Source of the DNA: DAOMOP01 sp035444405
GTDB lineage: Bacteria > Pseudomonadota > Gammaproteobacteria > Burkholderiales > Rhodocyclaceae
Direction of reading: 5' to 3'
Length of the DNA stretch: 7,148 bases
NCBI GenBank assembly: GCA_035444405.1
Contig: DAOMOP010000206.1
Location: forward strand, 1 to 7,148
Below, piece after piece: positions 1 through 6,050 of this stretch. A model generated the notes under the pieces. It was given only the letters and a program-made list of their open reading frames with translations. It had not been told where the DNA came from and ran no database searches. A program made the position numbers and the translations under genes. Numbering within the stretch: the first letter of the stretch is position 1; every line of letters begins with the position of its first letter.

Positions 1-72
1 GTCGGCCTCGACGAAGCCGACCGCCGGCGCAGCTTCGGCGAAGCGCTGCCGCCCGCGCTGAAGCTGCTCTGA
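1..72 (+). CDS. 3' end of an unidentified upstream gene (partial)
   Basis: Frame 1 is open from the left edge to a TGA at 70-72 and gives 23 residues ending in PPALKLL. Of the 23 sense codons, 21 end in G or C, matching the strong third-position bias of the other genes here, so this looks like real coding sequence. It is too short to assign a family; the fragment is charged (DEADRRR) with a short hydrophobic end. The 186-base gap before the next gene, with regulatory-looking sequence in it, suggests this gene is not in the same operon as the trimethylamine genes. Confidence 0.6.
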   Translation, partial: VGLDEADRRRSFGEALPPALKLL

Positions 73-120
73 AGCCGCAGCGAAGCGCGGCGACGCATCC
101 GGCCGGCGCCCGCCCTGCAA

Positions 121-135
121 GCCCTTCTGGAGGGC
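121..135 (+). other. small hairpin after the upstream gene
   Basis: GCCCT at 121-125 and AGGGC at 131-135 form a perfect 5-bp stem around a 5-base loop, about 50 bases after the stop of the upstream gene. No T-run follows, so it is not a canonical intrinsic terminator. It could contribute to transcript end formation or be chance in such GC-rich DNA. Confidence 0.2.
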
Positions 136-138
136 GTC

Positions 139-180
139 CTACCCTCCTCACTACTCCCCCTCTACCCACTCGGGGATAGT
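139..180 (+). promoter_or_regulatory. CTAC-repeat / dyad array, candidate operator
   Basis: Three direct copies of CTAC followed by pyrimidines start at 139 (CTACCCTCC), 151 (CTACTCCCC) and 162 (CTACCCAC). They are 12 and 11 bases apart, about one helical turn. An inverted partner, GGGGATAGT, lies at 172-180. Paired with ACTACTCCCC at 150-159 it makes a 9-bp dyad with one bulged base; paired with CTACCC at 162-167 it makes a shorter imperfect dyad. Phased half-sites just upstream of an AT-richer patch are what a transcription-factor operator looks like. The binding protein cannot be named from the sequence, and no regulator gene is in the window. Confidence 0.35.
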
Positions 181-192
181 GCCAAGTAGAAA

Positions 193-221
193 TTTTCCCC
201 TCCGACCCCGCCGGCCATACT
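193..221 (+). promoter_or_regulatory. weak candidate sigma-70-type promoter
   Basis: CATACT at 216-221 matches 4 of 6 bases of the -10 consensus and lies 17 bases after TTTTCC at 193-198, which matches only 3 of 6 of the -35 consensus. The area from about 175 to 196 is the most AT-rich patch of the gap and follows the CTAC array, so an activator-dependent promoter for the GcvT-like gene is plausible here. Transcription would start roughly 30 bases before the ATG at 259. The match is weak and is offered as a location rather than a proven promoter. Confidence 0.2.
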
Positions 222-258
222 GCGCCTCACCAGCCAACGACCGAAACGGGGACCTCCG

Positions 259-1374
259 ATGACAAGACAATCGATCCTGAACGAGCGCCACCGCGAACTG
301 GGCTCGACGCTGGATGGCGACACCTGGAACGGCATGCCGATTCCCTGGCACTACCGCCGCGACCCGCAGGACGAGGTCGTTGCGGTGCGCACCGCCGCCG
401 GCCTGTACGAGATCAGCGCGCTCAACATCGTCCACGTGTCGGGCGCCGACGCGGCCGACGTGCTCGACCGCCTGGTGCCGATCGACGTTCACCGCCTGCG
501 CCCCGGCACCGCCCGACTCGCCGCCCTGGTGAACGAGCGCGGTGCGCTCAGCGATGACCTGATGGTGATCCGCGACTGCGAGACCCGCTTCCGGCTGTCG
601 CATGGCAGCGGCAGCACCCAGGCCCAGCTGGCCGAGCTGGCCCAGGGTCGTCAGGTGAGCTGGGAGCAGGACCTCGACATCCACATGCTGTCGCTGCAAG
701 GCCCCCGCGCCGCCGCCATGCTGCAGCCGCAGGTCGGTATCCAGCTCGGCTCGCTGCCGTACTTCGAGCACCGCCAGACCTCGGCCTTCGGCCTCCCGCT
801 GACGATCTCGCGCGGCGGCTATTCGGGCGAAGAGGGCTTCGAGCTGGCCTGCGCCTCGACCCATGCCGTCGCCCTGTGGGATGCGCTCCTCGAGGTCGGC
901 GGCGCGCAGGGCCTGATCCCGTGTTCGTGGGACTCCCTCGACATTGCACGGATCGAGGCCGGGCTCCTGTTCTACCCCTACGACATGCCCGAGGGCGACA
1001 CCACACCGTGGGAGCTCAACCTGGGCTGGGCCATCGATGCCGACAAGCAGGCCGACTATGTCGGCAAGGCGGCGCTGCTGGCCGCACGCGGCAAGGAGCG
1101 CTTCTTCCAGGCAGGCGTCTCGGTGCGGCACGACGGCCCGGTCGAGGCCGGCGCACGGATCACGGTGGGCGGCCAGGATGCCGGCGTGGTCACCAGCGCC
1201 ACCTTCAGTCGCTACCTGATGCAATCGCTCGCCCTGGTGCATCTGAAGCCCGAGTTCAAGGCCCTCGGCACCGAGGTCGAGATCCGCGACAGCCGCGGCC
1301 GCTACCGCGCCGTCGTGACGCGCATGCCGTTCTATGACCCACAGCGGATTCGACCGCGGCTGCGGGCCGCCTGA
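259..1374 (+). CDS. GcvT-family folate-dependent aminomethyltransferase-like protein
   Basis: The 371-residue protein has the size and motif order of a stand-alone glycine-cleavage T protein (about 360-370 aa). Visible marks are NERGALSDDLMV (residues 92-103), where Asp99/Asp100 occupy the place of the T-protein catalytic aspartate near the folate; GGYSGEEGFEL (186-196); LDIARIEAGLLFYPYD (227-242) followed by TTPWELNLGWAID (248-260); GVVTSATFS (309-317); and a C-terminal PFYDP (357-361). It has no signal peptide or membrane segment, so it is cytoplasmic. The start at 259 follows a modest purine run (GGGGA, 248-252). No other glycine-cleavage genes are beside it; the neighbour is trimethylamine dehydrogenase. 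I therefore infer that it moves a one-carbon unit, probably the formaldehyde released from methylamines, onto tetrahydrofolate. A DmdA-like demethylase acting on another methylated compound, or an ordinary GcvT, are alternatives. The family call is sure; the substrate is not. Confidence 0.88.
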   Translation: MTRQSILNERHRELGSTLDGDTWNGMPIPWHYRRDPQDEVVAVRTAAGLYEISALNIVHVSGADAADVLDRLVPIDVHRLRPGTARLAALVNERGALSDDLMVIRDCETRFRLSHGSGSTQAQLAELAQGRQVSWEQDLDIHMLSLQGPRAAAMLQPQVGIQLGSLPYFEHRQTSAFGLPLTISRGGYSGEEGFELACASTHAVALWDALLEVGGAQGLIPCSWDSLDIARIEAGLLFYPYDMPEGDTTPWELNLGWAIDADKQADYVGKAALLAARGKERFFQAGVSVRHDGPVEAGARITVGGQDAGVVTSATFSRYLMQSLALVHLKPEFKALGTEVEIRDSRGRYRAVVTRMPFYDPQRIRPRLRAA

Positions 1375-1496
1375 ACCGCACGCAGCGCACCCCGCATGAC
1401 GCCGGATGTCGGCTGGCGCCATGCCGCACACGGAAGCCCTGAACAGGATTCACAGAAAGTTCGGCAGGGCGCCTGTCCACAACCGGCTGAAGATCT

Positions 1497-1501
1497 GGAG
1501 A
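1497..1501 (+). promoter_or_regulatory. ribosome binding site of tmd
   Basis: GGAGA at 1497-1501 ends 7 bases before the ATG at 1509. It is the clearest Shine-Dalgarno sequence in the window apart from that of the gene at 6028. It fixes the tmd start at MARDP, the same N-terminus as the Methylophilus enzyme as I recall it. Confidence 0.75.
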
Positions 1502-1508
1502 CAATCAG

Positions 1509-3701
1509 ATGGCCCGCGATCCTCGTTACGACATCCTCTTCGAGCCCCTCAGGATCGGCCCGAAGACCCTGCGCAACCGCTTTTACCAGGTCCCGCACTG
1601 CATTGGCGCGGGCTCGAACCTGCCCGGCTTCCAGGCCACCCACCGTGCCATGAAGGCCGAGGGCGGCTGGGGCGCGCTCAACACCGAATACTGTTCGATC
1701 CATCCCGAGTCGGACGACACCCATCGCATGTCGGCGCGCATCTGGGACGAGGGCGACGTGCGCAACCTGCGCGCGATGACCGACGAGGTGCACAAGCACG
1801 GTGCGCTCGCGGGCATCGAGCTGTGGTACGGCGGCGCCCACGCGCCGTGCATGGAGAGCCGCGCCACGCCGCGCGGCCCGAGCCAGTATGCGTCCGAATT
1901 CGAGACCCTCACCTACTGCAAGGAGATGGACCTGGACGACATCGCCCAGGTCCAGCAGTACTACGTGGACGCGGCGCGCCGCTCGCGCGATGCCGGCTTC
2001 GACATCGTCTATGTGTACGGCGCCCACTCCTACCTGCCCCTTCAGTTCCTGTCGCCCTACTACAACAAGCGCACCGACAAGTACGGCGGCTCGCTCGAGA
2101 ACCGCGCCCGCTTCTGGCTCGAGACCCTGGAGAAGGTGCGCCGTGCGGTCGGCGACGACTGCGCCATCGCCACCCGCTTTGCGGTGGATTCGCTGTATGG
2201 CCTGGGCGGCATCGAGGTCGAGCGCGACGGCATGGGCTTCGTCGAGCTCGCCGACCCGCTGCTCGACCTGTGGGACGTGGACGTCGGCGACATCGCCGAG
2301 TGGGGCGAGGACGCCGGCCCCTCGCGCTTCTACCAGCAAGGCCACCAGATTCCCTGGACTCGATTCATCAAGCAGGTGTCGAAGAAACCGGTGCTCGGCG
2401 TGGGCCGCTTCACCGACCCGGAGAAGATGACCGAAATCGTCACCAAGGGCATCGCCGACATCATTGGCGCGGCGCGCCCCTCGATCGCCGACCCCTTCCT
2501 GCCGAAGAAGATCGAGGAGGGCCGCGTCGACGACATCCGCGTGTGCCTCGGCTGCAACGTGTGCATCTCGCGCTGGGAGATCGGTGGCCCGCCGATGATC
2601 TGCACCCAGAACGCGACCGCCGGCGAGGAGTATCGCCGCGGCTGGCATCCGGAAAAATTCGCCAGTGCCAAGTCGGATGACGCCGTGCTGGTGGTCGGTG
2701 CCGGCCCGTCCGGCGCCGAGTGCGCGCGCGTGCTGATGGAGCGCGGCCACACGGTGCACCTGGTCGATCAGGCCGATAAGATCGGCGGCCACCTGAACCA
2801 GGTCGTCACCCTGCCCGGCCTGGGCGAATGGGGCTACCACCGCGACTATCGCGAGACCCAGATCAACAAGCTGCTGAAGAAGAACAAGCAGAACCAGCTC
2901 GCGCTCGGCCAGAAGCCGATGTCGGCGGCCGACATCCTCGACTACGGCGCCGAGAAGGTGGTGATCGCCACCGGGGCGCACTGGGTCGGCGATGGCACCA
3001 ACTGCCTGACCCACGACGTGATCCCGGGCGCGGACGCCTCGCGCGACGACCAGCTCACCCCCGAGCAGGTCCTGTCGGGCAAGAAGGCGATCGGCCGCCG
3101 CGTCGTGATCCTCAACGCCGACACCTACTTCATGGCACCCAGCCTGGCGGAGAAGCTCGCCATGGCCGGCCACGAGGTCACCATCGTCAGCGGGGTGCAT
3201 CTGGCCAACTACATGCACTTCACCCTCGAGTACCCGAACATGATGCGGCGCCTGCACGAGCTGGGGGTGAAGCAGCTGGGCGACCATTTCTGCACCCGCA
3301 TCCAGCCCGGCGCGCTCGAGGTGTACAACCTGTGGGGCGACGGCTCGAAGCGCACTTACCGCGGCCCCGGCCAACTGCCGCGCGACACCAACAAGACGCA
3401 CCGCTGGGTCGAGTTCGATTCGCTCGTGCTGGTCACCGGACGCCGTTCCAATGACGGCCTGTTCCGCGAGCTCAAGGCCGTGCAGGACCAGTGGGCGGGC
3501 AAGGGCATCAAGGATGTCTACCTCATCGGTGACGCCGAGGCGCCGCGCCTGATCGCGGACGCCACCTTCAGCGGCCATCGCCTGGCGCGCGAGATCGAGG
3601 AAGCCAACGCGCAACTGCCCCTGCCGTATCGGCGCGAGGTGCCGGTGTGGGGCGCACCGCACAAGCCCGGCGGCAGCTTCGAGATCCAGTTCAAGGTCTA
3701 G
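1509..3701 (+). CDS. tmd: trimethylamine dehydrogenase (EC 1.5.8.2)
   Basis: This 730-residue flavoprotein oxidises trimethylamine to dimethylamine and formaldehyde in the cytoplasm. It is essentially the length of the Methylophilus W3A1 enzyme and, from memory, very close in sequence. Subtracting one for the initiator Met gives the published numbering, and all key residues fit: Cys31 (Cys30, 6-S-cysteinyl FMN); the aromatic bowl Tyr61, Trp265 and Trp356 (60, 264, 355) that binds the trimethylammonium group; the catalytic Tyr170, His173 and Asp268 (169, 172, 267); Arg223 (222); and Cys346, Cys349, Cys352 and Cys365 (345, 348, 351, 364) for the 4Fe-4S cluster. An N-terminal TIM barrel of the old-yellow-enzyme type (about 1-385) is followed by a nucleotide-binding fold with GAGPSG at 397-402, which binds ADP in the known enzyme. 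Tyr443 matches Tyr442, the residue linked to docking of electron-transferring flavoprotein. The intact bowl argues against DgcA, histamine dehydrogenase or 2,4-dienoyl-CoA reductase. Flanking GcvT-like and membrane Fe-S genes suggest one-carbon capture and electron export. Confidence 0.96.
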   Translation: MARDPRYDILFEPLRIGPKTLRNRFYQVPHCIGAGSNLPGFQATHRAMKAEGGWGALNTEYCSIHPESDDTHRMSARIWDEGDVRNLRAMTDEVHKHGALAGIELWYGGAHAPCMESRATPRGPSQYASEFETLTYCKEMDLDDIAQVQQYYVDAARRSRDAGFDIVYVYGAHSYLPLQFLSPYYNKRTDKYGGSLENRARFWLETLEKVRRAVGDDCAIATRFAVDSLYGLGGIEVERDGMGFVELADPLLDLWDVDVGDIAEWGEDAGPSRFYQQGHQIPWTRFIKQVSKKPVLGVGRFTDPEKMTEIVTKGIADIIGAARPSIADPFLPKKIEEGRVDDIRVCLGCNVCISRWEIGGPPMICTQNATAGEEYRRGWHPEKFASAKSDDAVLVVGAGPSGAECARVLMERGHTVHLVDQADKIGGHLNQVVTLPGLGEWGYHRDYRETQINKLLKKNKQNQLALGQKPMSAADILDYGAEKVVIATGAHWVGDGTNCLTHDVIPGADASRDDQLTPEQVLSGKKAIGRRVVILNADTYFMAPSLAEKLAMAGHEVTIVSGVHLANYMHFTLEYPNMMRRLHELGVKQLGDHFCTRIQPGALEVYNLWGDGSKRTYRGPGQLPRDTNKTHRWVEFDSLVLVTGRRSNDGLFRELKAVQDQWAGKGIKDVYLIGDAEAPRLIADATFSGHRLAREIEEANAQLPLPYRREVPVWGAPHKPGGSFEIQFKV

Positions 3702-3724
3702 CGCATCAAGCCGCCCCGTGCTGG

Positions 3725-3762
3725 CGGGCGAGCCCCTCCCCGGCGGGGAGCGGGTTCGCCCG
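3725..3762 (+). other. long GC-rich hairpin between tmd and the Fe-S oxidoreductase gene
   Basis: The two arms pair over 17 base pairs. The inner stem pairs 3736-3741 with 3745-3750 (CTCCCC/GGGGAG) around a GGC loop. After one bulged C at 3751, 3725-3735 pair with 3752-3762, with a single G-T wobble. The hairpin begins 24 bases after the tmd stop. No T-run follows, so it is not a classical intrinsic terminator. It may stabilise the 3' end of the tmd message, attenuate read-through to the downstream gene, or be a copy of a dispersed palindrome. The pairing is read directly; the role is inferred. Confidence 0.6.
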
Positions 3763-3771
3763 TGCCGCGCT

Positions 3772-3799
3772 GCACCGCGGCGGACCGCGCCTGCGGTGC
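3772..3799 (+). other. second hairpin in the same gap
   Basis: GCACCGCGG at 3772-3780 pairs with CTGCGGTGC at 3791-3799 over 9 base pairs including one G-T wobble, with a 10-base loop. It starts 10 bases after the larger hairpin. The two together occupy about half of the 153-base gap and end about 55 bases before the next start codon. No T-tract follows. Confidence 0.4.
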
Positions 3800-3854
3800 C
3801 GGCCGGCTGCGCCGCCCCCATGCTCCCGCTCCATTCATCCGACGGACTTCTGCC

Positions 3855-6050
3855 ATGCTCGCGACCGAGAGATTCGACTCCCAGCAGGTGACCCGCATCC
3901 TCTTCGAGGATTTCTCGTCGACTGCCATCGTCCTCTTCTACCTCGTCGGTTTCGCCGCGCTGGGCGTCTTTGCCTGGGGCTGCTGGGTTCAGATCCGCAA
4001 GTACCGCCGTGGCCAGCCGCTGGACTCGGCACTCGAACTCGTCCCGCGCTTCGTCGACATGTGCCGCAGCGTTCTGTCGCACCGCACGATCGCACGTCGC
4101 GACCCGGCAGCCGGGCGTGCCCACCGCCTGATCTTCTTCGGCTTCGCCCTGCTCTTCATCGGCACCGCGACGATCACGCTCGACTACGACATCCTGCGCC
4201 CCCTCACCGGTGCCAGCTTCTGGCAAGGCGACTTCTATCTCGGCTTCTCGCTGGTGCTCGACCTTGCCGGCCTGGCCCTGATCGGCGGCCTGCTGTACAT
4301 GATGGCGCGGCGCGGCTGGATCAAGCCGCCCAAGCTCGACTACACGCGGCCTGATCGCGCGCCCGGCGATCCGGACTACGACCGCAGCGCCTACCGCCGC
4401 GAGGACTGGGCCTTCCTGTGGATGGTGATCATCATCGGCGTGACCGGCTTCGTGCTCGAAGCGGCGCGCCTGGTGTGGCTGCAGGCAAGGCCCGAGGTGT
4501 GGGATCTGCGCTGGTGGTCGCCGGTGGGCGCGCTGCTGGCCGAGGCGATGCGGGGCGCAGGCCTCGGCGCCGAGGGCGCCGGCGCCTTGCGCAGCAGCCT
4601 GTGGTGGTTCCACGGCGTGCTCGCACTGGGCTTCATCGCGCTGATCCCCTTCACCAAGGTCAAGCACCTGTTCACCGCCCCCGCATCGCTGATGCTGCGC
4701 AACCCGCTCGCCGCCCAGCGCCTGCCGCGCCAGGCGGCCGACAGCGAGCGCGTGGGTTACGCGACGATCACGGACTTCACTTGGCAGCACCTGCTCAACC
4801 TGGATGCCTGCACCAAGTGCGGCCGCTGCCACGAGGCCTGTCCAGCGCGCGCAGCCGGTGCGCCGCTGTCGCCGCGCGACGTGATCCTGTCGCTGCGCGA
4901 GTTCGCCAACGAAGCGCTGCAGAAGAATGCCCTGCCCGACACGGTCGAGCTGTCGGTGCATGGCAAGGGCGTGGGCCAGGTGTTCATGGAGACGCTGTGG
5001 TCGTGCCGCACCTGCATGGCCTGCGTGGAGATCTGCCCGGTGGCCGTCGAGCACGTGCCCATCATCGTGCAGCTGCGCCGCAAGCTGGTCGAGGACGGCG
5101 AGATGGAGCCCCAGCTGCAGAAGACCCTGCAGACCATCCACAAGACCGGCAACTCCTTCGGCGAATCCCGGCGCAAGCGCGCGGCGTGGACCAAGACGCT
5201 GCCCTTCGCGATCAAGGACGCGCGCAAGGACGAGGTCGAGGTGCTGTGGTTCGTCGGCGACTACGCCGCTTTCGATCCGCGCAACCAGAAGGTGAGCCAG
5301 GCCTTCGCCACCCTGCTGCACGACAACGGGGTCGATTTCGGCCTGCTCTTCGAGGGCGAGTCCAACGCCGGCAACGACGTGCGCCGGGTGGGCGAGGAGG
5401 GGCTGTACGAACTGCTGGCCGAGAACAACATCGCCACCCTCGGCGCGGCCAACTTCAAGCGCATCGTCACCACCGACCCGCACTCCTTCAACACCATCCG
5501 CAACGAGTACCCCGATTTCGGCGGCCGCTACGAGATCGAGCACTACACCAGCTTCGTGCAGCGCCTGGTGGAAGAGGGCCGCCTCGCCTTCGCGCGCCCG
5601 CTCGGCTACCGCGTGACCCTGCACGACCCCTGCCACCTTGGACGCTTCAACAAGGGCTACGACGCCCCGCGCCACCTGCTGCGGGCGCTTGGCTGCGAGC
5701 TCGTCGAGATGGGCCGTCACCGCGACAACTCGTTCTGTTGCGGTGCCGGTGGCGGGCGCATCTGGATGCCGGATCCGGTGGGCAAGGACAAGCCGGCGCA
5801 GATCCGCATGCGCGAGGCCGCCGAGATCGCGGGGCTGGAGGTCTTCGTGGTGTGCTGCCCGAAGGACCTGACGATGTTCGAGGATGCGCTCAAGACCAGC
5901 GGCTACGAGGGGCGCTTCGTCGTCCGCGAGCTGATCGAGCTCATCCGCGAGGCGCTCGCCGGGCCGGCCCCGGCCCACGCCGCCGCCAGCGCGCAAGAGC
6001 CCGCCAGCGCGCACGAGGATGCCGGCCATGCCACGGCCGCCGTCGCCTGA
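3855..6050 (+). CDS. membrane-bound Fe-S oxidoreductase, DgcB/HdrD-like with NarI-like membrane domain
   Basis: The 731-residue protein probably takes electrons from a flavoprotein and hands them to quinone at the inner membrane. About five membrane segments (near 22-44, 91-109, 127-150, 186-205 and 249-266) form a NarI/HdrE-like domain; His76, His90, His253 and His271 are candidate haem b ligands. Two 4Fe-4S motifs follow: Cys319/322/325/329 and Cys384/387/390/394, each ending in CP. The C-terminal half is HdrD/GlpC-like. Its second CCG domain is intact (DPCH with Cys593, Cys614, Cys628-Cys629-Gly, Cys667-Cys668), whereas the first (about 462-525) has GDY and ESNAGND where cysteines are usual. 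The last 30 residues are an Ala-rich tail. ATG 3855 is preferred to GTG 3762 because the extra 31 residues look non-coding; only a weak ACGGA precedes it. Position after tmd parallels dgcA-dgcB of dimethylglycine catabolism. EtfD-type ETF:quinone oxidoreductase is the main alternative. Confidence 0.88.
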   Translation: MLATERFDSQQVTRILFEDFSSTAIVLFYLVGFAALGVFAWGCWVQIRKYRRGQPLDSALELVPRFVDMCRSVLSHRTIARRDPAAGRAHRLIFFGFALLFIGTATITLDYDILRPLTGASFWQGDFYLGFSLVLDLAGLALIGGLLYMMARRGWIKPPKLDYTRPDRAPGDPDYDRSAYRREDWAFLWMVIIIGVTGFVLEAARLVWLQARPEVWDLRWWSPVGALLAEAMRGAGLGAEGAGALRSSLWWFHGVLALGFIALIPFTKVKHLFTAPASLMLRNPLAAQRLPRQAADSERVGYATITDFTWQHLLNLDACTKCGRCHEACPARAAGAPLSPRDVILSLREFANEALQKNALPDTVELSVHGKGVGQVFMETLWSCRTCMACVEICPVAVEHVPIIVQLRRKLVEDGEMEPQLQKTLQTIHKTGNSFGESRRKRAAWTKTLPFAIKDARKDEVEVLWFVGDYAAFDPRNQKVSQAFATLLHDNGVDFGLLFEGESNAGNDVRRVGEEGLYELLAENNIATLGAANFKRIVTTDPHSFNTIRNEYPDFGGRYEIEHYTSFVQRLVEEGRLAFARPLGYRVTLHDPCHLGRFNKGYDAPRHLLRALGCELVEMGRHRDNSFCCGAGGGRIWMPDPVGKDKPAQIRMREAAEIAGLEVFVVCCPKDLTMFEDALKTSGYEGRFVVRELIELIREALAGPAPAHAAASAQEPASAHEDAGHATAAVA
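5983..6018 (+). repeat. 18-bp in-frame tandem duplication
   Basis: Units 5983-6000 and 6001-6018 match at 16 of 18 positions, the first 13 bases (CCGCCAGCGCGCA) being identical. In the Fe-S oxidoreductase tail they encode the paired ASAQEP and ASAHED segments. The last base change, C to G, turns GAGC of the first unit into GAGG in the second, and that GAGG serves as the likely ribosome binding site of the gene at 6028. Confidence 0.7.
6015..6019 (+). promoter_or_regulatory. ribosome binding site of the repeat-protein gene, inside the preceding gene
   Basis: GAGGA at 6015-6019 ends 8 bases before ATG 6028. An in-frame ATG also sits at 6019, but it overlaps this site and has no good Shine-Dalgarno of its own, so 6028 is preferred. 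The site lies within the coding sequence of the Fe-S oxidoreductase, so translation of the two genes is likely coupled. Confidence 0.6.

Noticed and set aside
1413..1429. Sigma-54-like CTGGC...GC pattern before tmd
   Set aside because: The distance between the GG and GC elements is one base short and the -12 TTGC is absent.
151..1431. A 426-codon open frame on the minus strand over the GcvT-like gene
   Set aside because: Same antisense artefact; no motifs, and the plus strand has complete GcvT signatures.
1463..1477. Hairpin GGCAGG/CCTGTC before tmd as a terminator
   Set aside because: The stem is six pairs including one G-T, there is no T-run, and it lies just upstream of the tmd ribosome binding site; such short stems are expected by chance at this GC content.
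1406..1508. Upstream out-of-frame start (ATG 1406) as a small gene between the GcvT-like gene and tmd
   Set aside because: That frame continues into tmd as a shadow frame, has no good ribosome binding site, and its product has no recognisable features.
1509..3701. tmd gene read instead as dimethylglycine demethylase DgcA or histamine dehydrogenase
   Set aside because: The full aromatic bowl and catalytic residues of trimethylamine dehydrogenase are present at the exact expected positions, and the length and N-terminus match that enzyme.
3762..3854. GTG at 3762 as the start of the Fe-S oxidoreductase
   Set aside because: The added 31 residues are Arg/Cys/Pro-rich and unlike the N-termini of the family. 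The GTG is at the foot of a hairpin that would hide its only Shine-Dalgarno-like sequence. ATG 3855 gives a normal membrane-protein N-terminus.
1332..6029. A 1565-codon open frame on the minus strand across tmd and the Fe-S oxidoreductase gene
   Set aside because: Both real genes lie in the same forward frame with strong G/C at third positions, which removes stops from one antisense frame. The product is a low-complexity Ala/Arg/Gly/Val/His/Leu mix with no recognisable domain, while the plus strand encodes proteins with intact motifs.
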